This document shows, one piece after another, positions 1 through 11,900 of a stretch of DNA of 64,000 nucleotides. This DNA is from Serinus canaria (Eukaryota; Chordata; Aves; Passeriformes; Fringillidae): assembly GCF_022539315.1 (NCBI RefSeq), contig NC_066319.1, forward strand, positions 26,932,093-26,996,092, written 5' to 3'. The translations under genes and the position numbers were made by a program. Position 1 is the stretch's first letter, and each line of letters starts with the position of its first letter. The notes below the pieces were generated by a model. It was not told the DNA's origin, did no database searches, and saw nothing but the letters and a program-made list of their open reading frames with translations.

Positions 1-3000
1 CAGTTCAGTGATCAATTTCTGATGCATTTACTGAGATCTCAGGAATGTACAGTGATCAACCAACTTCCCCAATTTATTCAAATGTCTAAGTAAGAAACTA
101 AACAGTCCTGACATATTTTTAAAACCTCAGCAGACTTATGGAAGTATTGCCTCTAGTGAAACTGAATGTAAGCAGCATTCTTGATAGCTGCAGGTTAACT
201 AGCAGCTCTCTAAGCAAGAGCTTAACCTGTATGAATGTTACAGCAGTCAAAAAATACAGGAAAAGCAGTGATCATCTGGCCTGATAGCACTCAAAATACT
301 GAAAAAACAGTATCTTTACCTCACAGAATGATGGATTTATGTCAGGTCTCAGACTCAAAGTGCAGTCAGTTTAGGCTGTGCCTATGCCAGCAAGCCATAC
401 AATAGGAACAAGTCTGTTAAACAAAACCAATGGAAATTAAGACCCTAATGTCTACACTACATGTTTTGGGGAGGCTCACCCCACTAAAATAAATGCCAGT
501 TTGTAGGTACAAGTGCATTTTTAAATATATTTTCATCCAAAAGGAATCCAGCTTATCCACTGGAATAGCACAAGCCAATATGACATGTGATGACTTAAGT
601 GATGATGACTGTGAGATTTCCTTCAAGAGCACACCCTTGATCCAAGTGAACACAGTAACGTAGGTGAATACCTTATTAGCCTTGGGCCATGTCTCTAAGC
701 TGCAGATTAATTATATAATGGATGGTAAAACACCTAAGTTTACTCTATGCAGACCCAGCTCAAAAACAGCCTGAGCTACTAAGGCAAGTGCAACATAAAC
801 ACAGCTATAATATTCCAGGTTCAACTTTGGCCCAGAAGGAACTCAGCTGCTTTCTACACTGCACTTCTGACTTTAGTCCTGGTGGAACCAAGCAACATGC
901 AGAGCAATCTGCACCAATCTCCTGAAAAGAGAGAGTACAGGGATATATCCATAGGTTCTAAGGTTTGGTAAAATCCACTGAGACTGGTTAATCCTGTCAT
1001 GGTGAGATCCCTGCTGGGAGGGAGCTCTGTCCACTAGGCGCATGCTGGCTCTGATTTACAGCTGAGCAAACGCAGAGAGCTTGCCTTAGGGCTGGAATCA
1101 AGTGTCTGAGTCCACACAGAACTCAAAACTACTATGAAACAAGAGTCAACATCACCGAGACACTGCTGCCCTGCTCTTTCTTTATCATCTCTGACTCCTA
1201 GAAGTCCCAATAAGAGGGGACTGAGATTGTACTGTCTGACAGCACTGTTAATGCAGTAATTTCTTTTTAAATAGTATTCTTTTAACCTTCTGTTTTACTG
1301 ACCCCATTTTTTTAATAGGGGTGAAGAGATATGCCATAAGCAGAACGTAAACTCTATAAAAATTGCTGGTAACGAATGTATTTTAAATTGGCAATTCCAT
1401 CGTATATTCAGGGCAGCATCATAATTCTACTACTGTTACAGGATCAATATTAGTATCTCTGTTTACACATCAGAAACTTTATTTAGAAACTTGCAAAACA
1501 TTTTAACCAATTTCAAAGCACTCAGGTTCCCCATGGAGCAACCAGTTGTAATACTTACTACTGCTACACCAAACAAAGCTAAAATTGACTGCAAAACCCC
1601 TCAAGTCGTATTGCACAAACTTCATGTCTTTTAGGAATACATACATGAGGTGTCATAGCAACAGTGACACTATGGCTGATCTAGTTTGATTCCGTTTTAT
1701 CTAATTTTAACTTCCTTTCAATATTTTCCCAAAACATTTCTGCACCACAAAAAATCTGTACCCTTAGTCTAGAATAACTTGCAAAAAACAGCTGTGCAGC
1801 CTGAAGAAAACATATGCAACAAACCCGTCTGTTAAAGTCTGTACTATCACACAGGTTTGTGTGCTGGTCCCCACACGATGGGTGGATATTTAAGCCATTC
1901 CATTATAAAAGCAGCCTCCTAGCTTGTCACCCAACAAAAGTACTGTTTATATTACTACCTGTCATCCAAAAAAAGCTCCCTAAAAGAAAAATCTTCTGTT
2001 CCAAGCCAACTGGTTTCCTCAGTGAAAATGACCGCTTTCTCAGACCCCTATAGTTCTCTCCAAAATGGCCTGCAAGTGAAGCAAGATTTAAATGTTAAAC
2101 ACAACAGACACGGAGAGAGATAAAATATATTATAGATTTCCTAAGCTAAGAACAAAAATAGTAGTATTTGCTCTAACTTGTTTTTCAGAGGTGATCTAGA
2201 AAGTGTTTAGTAATTGCTGCGGAATAGCTGCATCCCACTGTTATTATATAGCAACACAAAAAGCAATGTGTTCACCAGCCTCAGTCCAAAAGCCCTTTAA
2301 GTAGAGGTCCATTAAGTGTGTCATCAGAATTTTAAGATACTTGATTTAATTCCTAATTCTGTGCCTCTGCACCCATATAAAGCCCTGGTTAGTGAAGTAA
2401 GTGACTTTGCATTCTAACCCGGCTATTGACTCTTCCCAAACCAGAAACACCGCTGTGGCATTACAGCACTTACATGAATGAGCACTCAGAGGCAGAGAAA
2501 CAAGTAAACACAAAGCTCTCTGATCAATGCCACTCCTAAACAAGGAAAGTATGAAACTCTCCTATTCTTCCTTTTAATTTGTTCTGAACTCACCCCATAA
2601 ATGCTGATAAAATATCTGAAATAATGCTTTCCTGCCACACACAAAAAAAGGACTAAAATTCAGTGTATGTGTGTATTTCAGTCTGAATGGGCTAAGAAAT
2701 ATAAAACTTTTGAGAGTTTCTCTTAGGCCGTTAGCGACCTTAAAAAAAGAAACAATAAAACCATTAGTTGTCTTCAGGATAGTCCCTGTGTTGAAACAAA
2801 AAATTCTCCTTCAGGCAGACAAAGGTATTTTTCTTTAACGGAAAAAGACATCATGAGAAAAACATGCCGTGTGCACATCACAACGGCTCCTGACACGGAT
2901 GAATCACTCTTGACTATTGTACGCACGACCTGCTAACACGTGTTTAAAGATGACCATGCCAATCCACACTAAGGACAATAACTTCTTTGTCGCAATATAT

Positions 3001-3434
3001 CGCGTTTCCTAGCGTGATCGGTTTCCCCGACGTGCTAAAGTAAAAATCCCACCCACAGTCCAAGGCGGCCGGGCCCGGGGAACAGCGTCGGGCGCCAGCA
3101 AAGCTCCGCGCAGTTCCTGGTCCCGGACGTGCGACGGGCTCCCCTCGCCTCCCGCAGGGCCGCTCCCGAACCTCCCGCCGTGGCCGGCGGAATGGACTCC
3201 CACGCGTCTCAGCGGGAGAGGAAGCGCTGAGCCTCGCGAGCACCGCCCCGAGGCCGCTCGCCCGTTCCACGCCCCGTCCAGGCCCGAGCCGCCTCCCGAG
3301 CGAGCGCCCGCCGCGGCCCAGTGGCCTCGGCCCGGTCCCGGCCGTGCCTCCGCCCAGCGGGCGGCCGAGAAACCACCGCCTCGCGCCCTCCCTTCCCTGC
3401 CTCCCCCTTTCCCCCGCAGCCCCTCGGTTCTCAC
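1..3434 (-). other. Putative first intron of RBM25 (no coding sequence seen)
   Basis: AT-rich sequence without a recognisable exon; the open frames here are short and resemble no known protein. If the CpG island at about 3.0-3.95 kb is the promoter of a - strand gene, this stretch is its first intron. Human gene order places RBM25 divergently next to ZFYVE1, which is the only reason for the name. No RBM25 coding exon (proline-rich start, RRM, RE/RD-rich tract, PWI) is visible. Confidence 0.4.
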
Positions 3435-3960
3435 CCGTCGGCTGCGGAGCGGGGCGGGGATGGCGCGGGGGAGGCGTTGGGCCGGCTGAGGCCCCGCTAG
3501 GCCGCGAACACACCGCGCCGAGCCGCTGCCGCCGCGCCGCGCGGGGTCATGTGACCCGCCTCTTCCGCCAGCGGCCCGGCGTGCACCGCGCCGCGCCGCC
3601 ACAGACGCGGCCGCGCCAGAGCGCCCCCGCTCGTGCCCAGGCAGTACCGCGGCTGACCATAGAGCGGCGGCGGGCAGAAGCGCCGGGGCAGCCCAGGGGC
3701 ATGCGCGCTGCCGCCATCTTCAGTGCGCGGGGCGGCGCGGGGCCGTGACCCGGCTCGGAGCTCCGCCATGTCGGGTCAAGTGCCGCCGGTCGGGGCTAGG
3801 GCGGGCTGGAGGCCTTGGAAAGGCCCCGGCAAGCTCCCGGCTGTGGGTGGCACGGAGCCTTGCCCGTCTTGACCCAGCCGTCATGACCCCCTCAGCCAGG
3901 CAGCCAGGCCAGGCTGAGCTGCGACCCGCCCGTGACGGTGGTCGGGACGGGCTGTACTGC
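3020..3960 (-). promoter_or_regulatory. CpG-island promoter, probably of RBM25 (minus strand)
   Basis: Dense CpG and high GC content against AT-rich flanks. An NRF1-like half site GCATGCGC lies at 3699-3706 and a perfect YY1 site at 3710-3720, reading AAGATGGCGGC on the minus strand. YY1 sites in this orientation commonly lie just downstream of transcription starts, so I infer a minus-strand start at about 3725-3760. An M-box-like GTCATGTGAC lies at 3546-3555. The identity as the RBM25 promoter rests on synteny with human, not on coding sequence. Open frames of up to about 200 codons here on both strands are GC-driven and not credible genes. Confidence 0.65.
3435..3740 (-). other. Putative non-coding first exon of the minus-strand gene (RBM25?)
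   Basis: On the minus strand a good splice donor, ACGG|GTGAGA, has its last exon base at 3435. It lies about 300 nt downstream of the start site suggested by the YY1 motif at 3710-3720. The exon would be 5' UTR. The 5' boundary is a guess; transcript data are needed to fix both ends. Confidence 0.35.
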
Positions 3961-6650
3961 AGGCAGAGAATCCCCCCCCCCCCCGCATTGTTTGGGATGC
4001 ACCCCAGGATATAACTGGCTTTCATGGAAGGTTCTGTGTGCTGTAAAAGACCTAAGGATTTACACAGCAAAAAGAGCGTGCCTTAGGCAGCTGTATGCTC
4101 ATCAGAAAGATGCCGCTGTGCTGTTGGGCCTAGCCATGGTCTTCAACTGGTAGTTTCTTTGACCTACTTTCAGCATTTAAACTACATTAAGAGACAATTT
4201 TCAACACGACATGCAAGACAGTAATTGCTGTAGTTACGCCACTGGTGGCAAGGAGTTGCAAGTGGAAAGAGGAAGTGACTATGAATGAGAGGAATTTGAC
4301 CTTACAGATGATTATGAGGTAGACCACAAAATGAGCACGTGCATAAATCTGCTTAAAAAGTGTTGGATTAACTAGAGAAAAAATGTGTTGTATTTTCCAT
4401 TGTTTAAGGAAAAGTGCTCAAAAAACAAGGGTCCAATGACAAAATCTCCACCTGTAGAATGATTTCTTCAATACAAAGCAGATTAAAACTATCTGGCTGA
4501 TGTCATATGTGCTACTGAACAGCCAACAACTGTGTTGGAACTAAGGTCCTGTTCATCACTGTGCTTTACATGATGTCTAAGTGTAAATATTTTAGCAATA
4601 AGAGATACTTCAAGAAATACTTCAAGTTTGAATGTAATTTTTTTCTCCCACAAGAAACAGCATTTTTACTTTCTATTAATTACAACTTATTCTAAAGAGC
4701 TGGCATATCTCCCTCAAACTAATACAAATTTAGTGACCACAATACTGACTACTGTTAATATTTAAAATCATTTATAAGCGTACCTAAGAAAACCAAGAAA
4801 AAGAGAAAGGGCATAACAAAAATTTTCAGAATCTTCTCTGTCTTGTTGTCTCAACAGCTCAGACAACAACAGCTCAGCTTAACAAAGAAATGTGAATCCC
4901 AATCTGATTTGTACTGCTGTAATAAGTTTTTATTTACAGGAAACATTGCAAAGGCTTTGCTCAACTAGACATTCATTATTTTTTTAGCCAAAGAAATAGG
5001 CTATTTTGCATTTATTCTTCTTACACAAATCAACCATAGCCTTCTGTATCCTTCTTAATCAAGGAAGAATAGCAGCAGAAGCATCCAGTAAATGTAACTA
5101 CTTTCCTGTCTTTACTCTTTCTGCTATGGGATTTTAGAATTGCCCACCCCTAGTGTCTGTATTATCTTTCTGCCTTTCAGTTATGCAACTGAGATCCCTT
5201 TTCCAGATACTGATCACAGTTCACTTTCTTCAGTTCTCACTGCAAACTCCAGGATTTTGTGCTCAAGCCAATCATGAAGATTGCACTCCATGGCTTTTAA
5301 TATTGAGGTTAAAATTAAGAGGTGCTCTTTTTGTCTGCCAATTGTCTTGTATTTCAAGCATGAGAAATCATCCCAAAAATGTTAGGCAGCACCTCAGGGT
5401 ACAGGGGTCACATTGTTTCTAGACTATGCATTCTAAACATTTATGTGCATTTTTTCTTCCCTTCCTCATATCCTTTAATTGCTCCCTCTATCACATTACC
5501 AGTCTAAATAGAGGCACTTAGAGGAAGATCCCTTAGATGCTAGACTCATTGATCTCATTCCTTGGCTTCTCTGAATAGCACAGTGAGATTTAGAAGTTTC
5601 TACCTCATATGTATTAGTTATATTCATTATTCAGGATTTCTTCAGTCTGAAGACATTTGGATCACCAAAACTTTATTCTTACAGATGTCAGTCTATTTTG
5701 TCAATCTCTTAAATTAATCGTTTATGCAAAATACCAAGTGAAAATACATTATTGTTACAGCATGAAAGAGAACAGGGAAAAGAGTTACTGTTCCAGTCTT
5801 CAGTCATTCATCACCACTAAGCTGCATAAAATAAATAAATCATGTATATGCCCATACAAATATATAGTACAATCTAGTATAACGAAAGTACTTCAGCAAT
5901 AGTCTTTAATTCTGAGAGGGCCTCAGTCACTCCTTGTGTTAGAAAATTCATTGATGCCTCATTTTCACAGTAATTGGACCTGTTGACTCAGTTTTGTGAA
6001 ATGATGATACTTCAAAGGTAAACTTGCAATCAGTGCCTTCTACATGGATATCCAGTTTTTGTAATTTAGCTCCCTTTTGAAACTGTTTGTCTAAAACTGA
6101 AGCAGGGGACCAAAGGATGGGGCACCTTATAGCTGACTATTAGTGGTTATCAACATGCAATGTCCACTGAAAGAAAAAAGTGTGTGTACCTCCTCTGGTG
6201 AAGTAACCGCTAGCATTTGATCCAAACATCCAGCTGAAAACTCTTGTTACTTTAGAAGAGAAACTGCCTGTGCACTGGCCATGCTACAACAAAAATATTT
6301 TTGCATATTATCTAAATCAGCCAATGAAAAGTAATTCTCTATTTTCTTGTAGCACCCCATGAGCCAATATGGGGTTGGAGCCACTACAGGCCAAGGTCCT
6401 TCCTCACCGAGTGGTTTCTTTGACCATCTCTGTCTGGCGTTCACCTCCCATTCCTATGGCTCCAATTTGTGACAGGGGATCTGCCATTTCTTGGCAGGTG
6501 TGTGCCTCTATTTTGGACCTGCAGTCTCTTTTAGCTATATAAATGATGTTTACCCATAGGTTGAAGCTACAGACGTGAGAGAAACCCCAAAGGCTGCAAT
6601 GACAGTGACCAGTGGCTCTCCTTGGCGAGACTTCGTTTAAACCTATGAGT
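3961..6650. other. Intergenic spacer between the divergent promoters
   Basis: No exon, RNA gene or clear mobile element recognised. A run of about 14 C lies at about 3971-3985 at the edge of the CpG island. The remainder is AT-rich, with only short random open frames. The spacer separates the minus-strand CpG promoter at about 3.7 kb from the ZFYVE1 promoter at about 7.2 kb. Confidence 0.5.
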
Positions 6651-6996
6651 GGCAGCTGAGATTTGGGCGCCAAGTGCTCTCTTCTCAGGTAGCCACCGTG
6701 ATCCATTCATTTGCCAGATTCGGAGGCGTGGGAGCTGCGGCCTCGTTGTTCTCCAGGCAGCGGGAGGAAAGAGCTTCACTACGAATTTCATCCCTTCAAA
6801 CCCTGCTGGGGGCTGTTTACACTCCTCCGGCACAGCTCCTTGGGGAGCCCAGGCGTGTGTGAGACAGTGGGGCGAAAACAAAACGAAGGGAACAGAAATC
6901 CTCCGCGTCACCGCTAGGGCCGCGGCACCGCACCTGCCCGCCACGGTCACCGCACGTCCCGGCCGGCGCAGCGAGTCCGGGGCGGTGCAGTCCCAG

Positions 6997-7015
6997 ACTA
7001 CAGCTCCCGGCGTGC
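6997..7015 (+). promoter_or_regulatory. ZNF143 (Staf/SBS) binding element
   Basis: ACTACAGCTCCCGGCGTGC matches the long ZNF143/THAP11 consensus ACTACANNTCCCRNNRNGC in every defined position. These sites are typical of housekeeping CpG-island core promoters, which fits its place upstream of ZFYVE1 exon 1. Occupancy is inferred. Confidence 0.75.
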
Positions 7016-7199
7016 CAGCGCCGCCCCGCCTTCAGCTCGCCGCCTTCCCGTCTCCGCGCTGAGAAAATAACCCCGAAGTTCCCTGCGATCAGCTGATCCC
7101 GGCTGACAACGAGGGGAGCGGGCGGAGGGGGCGCGGGTCCTGGCCGGCCCTGCCCTGCCCACTTCCCCCGGTGCCCCGACTGCATGGTCGACCCCTGGG

Positions 7200-7483
7200 G
7201 GAGGAGAACCGGGAGATCCCCCCCGGGCGCAGAGGGGTCGGGGGGGAGGAGGAAGCCGCGGCCGGGACCCGAGTCCTTAGTCACCGGGTGCCGGCGGGAG
7301 GAAGGGGAAGAAAGGTGGCCGCTGGCTTGTAAACAATAGCCCGGCTCAAGGCGCCCCGTGCCGTGCCGCCTTTGTTCCAGATCCCACCGCGACTCCCGCC
7401 CGCTGCCACTGCTCGGCAGGAGGAACCCGGGGGCTTCTCCCTTGCTGGCTGGCCGGCCGGCGAGGCGCCGGGCGCAGCCCCAG
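7200..7483 (+). other. ZFYVE1: Probable ZFYVE1 5' UTR exon 1
   Basis: The donor CAG|GTAGGT fixes the likely 3' end at 7483. The 5' end is not determined and is given only approximately. The following intron would run to an acceptor just upstream of the coding start; the best candidate is the AG at 8405-8406, preceded by a pyrimidine tract, which would put the start of exon 2 at 8407. Confidence 0.45.
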
Positions 7484-7523
7484 GTAGGTCTGAGCGCGGG
7501 GGGAGGCGCCGGCCGGCACCGCC

Positions 7524-7533
7524 GTTACGTAAC
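7524..7533. promoter_or_regulatory. D-box / PAR-bZIP palindrome
   Basis: GTTACGTAAC is a perfect palindrome matching the RTTAYGTAAY site bound by DBP, TEF, HLF and NFIL3 and related to the C/EBP site. It lies about 40 bp inside the putative first intron of ZFYVE1, in open CpG-island sequence. Confidence 0.5.
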
Positions 7534-8488
7534 CGCAGGCGGGTCGCGGGGTCCGCCTGCAGCCCCCGCGGGCGGACGAGCCACGAGTGCGGCCGCCCCC
7601 GAGGGAGCGCCCGCCTGGGGCCGCGGGACTGGCAGGGAGAGGGGGCGCCGAGGGTCATCCCGGAGCGAGAGGGGCTGCGCGCTGGCTAGGAGCAAGGGAG
7701 GCGGCCCGGAGGCAGCGGTCGAGACAAAGGCGGCGGCGGCGGGGCTCAGGCTGCCCTCAGCGGGCGCTGGTCTCGGGGCTGTGCTCTGGCAGAGCTTGGG
7801 GCGCAGAGGAAGAGGGGAAAAAATCCGTCATCTGTCAGCCTGACCGCGGTAGCGATCATCTTCTAGTGTTACTAGAAGAAGCGCACAAAGAGAGCGGATT
7901 TTTGTTTATCTGGCAAAGCACATCAGGAAATTCCCAGCACATAAATACTGTGAACTCTCTGAAGGAGGAGCTTAGCTGTGGAGTGAAAGCAGAGAATTTT
8001 CTAGTCTTGACACGGTCCTTTTGTGTGTATGTGTGTACATATATATGCATTTGTACATTTCTGATGCCTTTTTTGTCTCTGTGTCACCAGCTGTCTTCGT
8101 TCTCAGCTTCAGGGAAATACTTGCTGTATCTGTTGAAGCACACCAGGCTGGTTTTTTTTTTTCTCATCACTGACAGTACGCTAAACGGCTAAGTAGAGAA
8201 AGAATGTATACCAGCATTTGGGTATAATAATACATGAAACCAGCCATGTTGTCTAAGTTTATTTTGGAGCAAGAAAACTTCATTAGCACTTAATAACACT
8301 TCCTGCAAGGCAGGTCAGTGTATGAATCTTACAGAAACATATATTCATTATTTAAAATTAAGTACAGACAACATTCCTCTTGTGTTTCTTTCTTTTGTGG
8401 AAATAGTAAATTTGGAACTGACTTTTACACGTATCATTGTTTGGAACAGAAACAGGAGAGAAAAACATTGCTTTAAAGAAACCTGAAG

Positions 8489-8986
8489 ATGAGTGCCCAC
8501 ACGCAAACTGTGGAGAAAGGACAGAACACGACACTCCTGTGCCAGGAAAGCTATGTTTGCAGTGGGACAGATGAAGCAATCTTTGAGTGCGATGAGTGCA
8601 GGAGCCTGCAGTGCCAGCGTTGTGAAGAAGAGCTGCATCAGCCAGAGAGGTTGCGGAACCATGAACGGACCCGTATTAGACCCGGCCATGTCCCGTACTG
8701 TGACTCCTGCAAAGGTGCCAATGGGAACATAATGCATGCCAGTATGACGGGCTCAAGGCAGATAGCAGCAGTGAGGTGCCAGGTGTGCAAAATCAACCTC
8801 TGTGTGGAGTGTCAGAAGAGAACACATGCTGGGGGGAACAGAAGGAAGCACCCTGTCACTGTGTACCATGCTGGCAAAGCCCAAGAACAGGAAGAGGAGG
8901 AGGAGATGGATGAGGAGACCAAGAGAAGGAAGATGACAGAGAAGGTTGTGAGTTTCCTCTTGGTGGATGAAACTGAAGAGATTCAG
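8489..8986 (+). CDS. ZFYVE1: ZFYVE1 coding exon 1 (residues 1-166)
   Basis: Holds the start codon and the N-terminal Cys/His-rich zinc-binding region (CxxC pairs such as CDEC, CQRCEEE, CDSC, CQVC, CVEC). It ends with EEIQ at CAG|GTAAGA, phase 0. The acidic stretch EEEEEMDEETKR is longer than the human equivalent. Reading on past the donor gives an open frame to 9085 that is only intron read-through. Confidence 0.96.
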
Positions 8987-11900
8987 GTAAGAACTGTTGG
9001 GGTTTGTTGTGAACAGGCAAGATGCTTTAGTTTCTTTCTTAGTCTAAGAGACTGCTGTGATGTATGGTTAATACTTGAAGTGTAATTGGTGGCAATGATA
9101 ACAAAATGATGGCCAGGTAAAGTACAAGTGCCACTGAGCATCTTGAAAAGACACAGTGCCTTTGAGTGGACTTGCTCATGAGTTCCTCAAAAGGTCAAGT
9201 TCATTAAAACCTTATGTGTGGCAAGAGCCTCCTCTAAGAGGCTTGATAAGCAAAGCTGGTGGAAGAATTTACTCTGTACTGGACACACACAACTAAGATA
9301 AGAGCTGTCTGTGCAGGATGCTAATCGTTCCTGAACAGAATTGAATACATTGTATTTCAGTAGGTGTCCTGCAAATGGGAGTGCTGACAGACAATTTCCT
9401 GCTGTATGACTAGGACAGGGCACTGTACCAAGTAGTGCTAATACAAGACAGCAACCAATTGCATTTAGCACCAGTAAATCCATCTGATTTTTAGGAGTAG
9501 AACAAAACAGAAATAAGCATCTTAAGTGTTCCATACAAGTCCTATAGACACTATGGTTAAGCTATATTGCTTGTCACAAATATTACTACATGTTAGCCTT
9601 TTTTTGAAAGAGGGGGAAGTTGCCATTGGGGTAGGTCTGCTGATAAAAATGATAGGAACTAGTTGACTAGGAGCAGCCTCCTAGGAGGCACTATTTTAGA
9701 AAGTCTAGCATTCAATATATGTAGTTAGGAACTCTCCTGTTGGCCCTTATACTTGGTAAGCATTTTAGAAGGCAAAATGTGTGAAAGCCGTAGAGCATAT
9801 TAATTACACAACTAAAAATTGAACTTTGTTTTCTGACTTTCAGTTTGCATTCCCTATGTTAAATCTTATTCAGGAGCCACTGAAAGAAAATGTATAGTCA
9901 CCTGGAGATTCAGTATCAGGTTGCCCATCAACTTTTCCATGCTACCATCATTAAAAAGAATTGGGATTATATTCTTATTCTAGATAGTTATTTGTATCCA
10001 TCATAGTAGTAACAGTTGATGTGCCTGTCATGCGTCTCAAGGAAACCTGACTTAAGTATCTCATATCTGTTCTGTACTATGGAAGTGTGTGCACATACAT
10101 CTATATGTATGTACAGAGTAATTATACAATAATATAGAATAGTTGCAAGATGCTTGGGTCATATTTTTGTTAATTCAGGTGGACCGATTGCTAAACTGTC
10201 ATGGCTTTTAAAAGGGAAAGGGAGGAAAGGATAACAGTCCTTATGGTGCACTGACACAGAACACACACTATGCAGGACAGCAGTGACTGTAAACTGAGTG
10301 CTTAAGTTTCAGGTCTGTAGCAGTCTTAAGTCTGAATGCCTCCAAGCCCTAAGCACACACGTATTTCCTTGTAACGTGTGACAGATGTAACTAGTACTTT
10401 AAGATACAGACTTTTCAATAATCCTCCTCTGGCCACTGGAGCAAGCTCTGAAATGCCTTGGAACAGGGCTGTCCTGCAAAGCTGCTCACGAACTGTGTCT
10501 GTGTGTGGTTGTACTGGTTTAAGTTATATTTATACTCATGAATCTGTAAGCCTTATTGAGGTAGACCTTTGGCTGCCTCCTGCAAGCAAGTGCATTTGCT
10601 ATTTAAATGTCATGGGCAATAAAGCCAACTTCCTTATTGGGATAGCAGTGGTCCTTTATCAGATCATACTGATTTGGTGAGAACAGGGTTGGGTTGGAAA
10701 AGCTCTCCAAAAATGATCTTATTTCACTATCAAGATGTTGAATCAGAGCTCTTCCATCTGGAGTGGTCCTGTCTTCCTCACAGCTGAATATGTATGTGAC
10801 ATCTCACAGCCAGTATCAAAACAGTTTGAGAGATTTCAATTAAATTATTTTCTGACAGCTGGAATTTAAAGAGTGCTTGCTATTATAGTGATAATTCTGC
10901 TAGTGAGCATAAGGACCTTTGTTAAGAAAGGCCTGTCAGATGCCACAGAAAATGTCTTCAGAGCTAAGTAGTCATCTTTTGCTCTTGGTAATACTGAGGA
11001 GCCAATTGAGCTTTAGGAAAGTGATCATCAGTCTCTTATTTTGTGCTTGTCATTGCTTGGGGAGAAATCATTAAAATGTTCTTTATTTAAACCAACTTTT
11101 TGTCCAAAAATGCCAAAATATTAGTAACTTGAAATATGGAGGTTCAGAGTTTGAGAGTATGTGGCTTTTTAAGCTTGAGCAGACAGGATAAGAATTCAAC
11201 AGAATTATGTAGTTCAGCTGTCTTTAACTGTTAGTGACCTTTGGAACTTGAAAATTGTTGCATTAGTGTGGAAATAAGAGAGGAAACTGCTGATTTGCTA
11301 TCAATGGTAGATTCTGCCATAGCAATGTTAAAAACTACAAGATTACAGATGGTAAAAGCTACATTGCCCTTACACCAATTCCCCCCCGCCATTAGATGGA
11401 ACTAGGTAATGCTGCTGGAGCAGCAGATGATGGATTGAGATAATCACTCATGTATATTTGTTTACAAACATCTAACTTGAACACAGGGCTAAAAGATTTG
11501 GTTTTTAGTTTCCTTTTGGAACCTGGAGTTGTTAAGCTCAAGTGGTTCTGTTTCATCTGACTGTTCCTGTTGGCTTCTTGGAGGTGGTAGCTCAAAAACT
11601 GAAGAATATTTATAGTGTGCAAGCAAATGACTGATCTAGTTCTAGATCCAGAAGCAATGTGGATTAATCCTTAAGGAGCTGTGCCTGAGCAAATTGGTTC
11701 ATGGGAGAATTGAAAATTTTCAGTTTGGGCTCAGCACTACACAGATACAGCAATGATAATTCTGAGTGTCTTTGTGCCATGTTGCACAGATGTGCTGGCC
11801 TGCTGAAAGCTTTTTATGCTTTGCAAGCATAGCATAAGCTGAGAAAGCTGAGGACTTCTTCTGCTTGTTCAAATTCATATAGACAGAAAAGGTCCCATTT

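Larger units (their letters stand above)
6890..7850 (+). promoter_or_regulatory. ZFYVE1: ZFYVE1 CpG-island promoter
   Basis: A CpG-rich island lies directly upstream of the ZFYVE1 start codon exon. It contains a full-length ZNF143/THAP11-type element at 6997-7015, a 12-bp palindrome GATCAGCTGATC with a central CAGCTG E-box at about 7086-7097, and a D-box palindrome GTTACGTAAC at 7524-7533. A strong donor CAG|GTAGGT follows base 7483. Long open frames in this island on both strands are GC artefacts with no conserved domain. Confidence 0.75.

Noticed and set aside
2944..4070. Open frames of about 90-197 codons on both strands in the CpG island
   Set aside because: They overlap each other on opposite strands, are Arg/Gly/Pro/Ala-rich as expected from random GC-rich DNA, and show no domain. 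They are better explained as promoter and 5' UTR sequence.
6649..8192. Open frames of 125-201 codons in the ZFYVE1 promoter island
   Set aside because: Same composition artefact; they overlap on both strands and lie across the promoter, exon 1 donor and intron 1.
10690..10730. Possible CR1 fragment (GGTTGGAAAAG-like)
   Set aside because: Only about 30 bp of weak similarity, with nothing CR1-like on either side.
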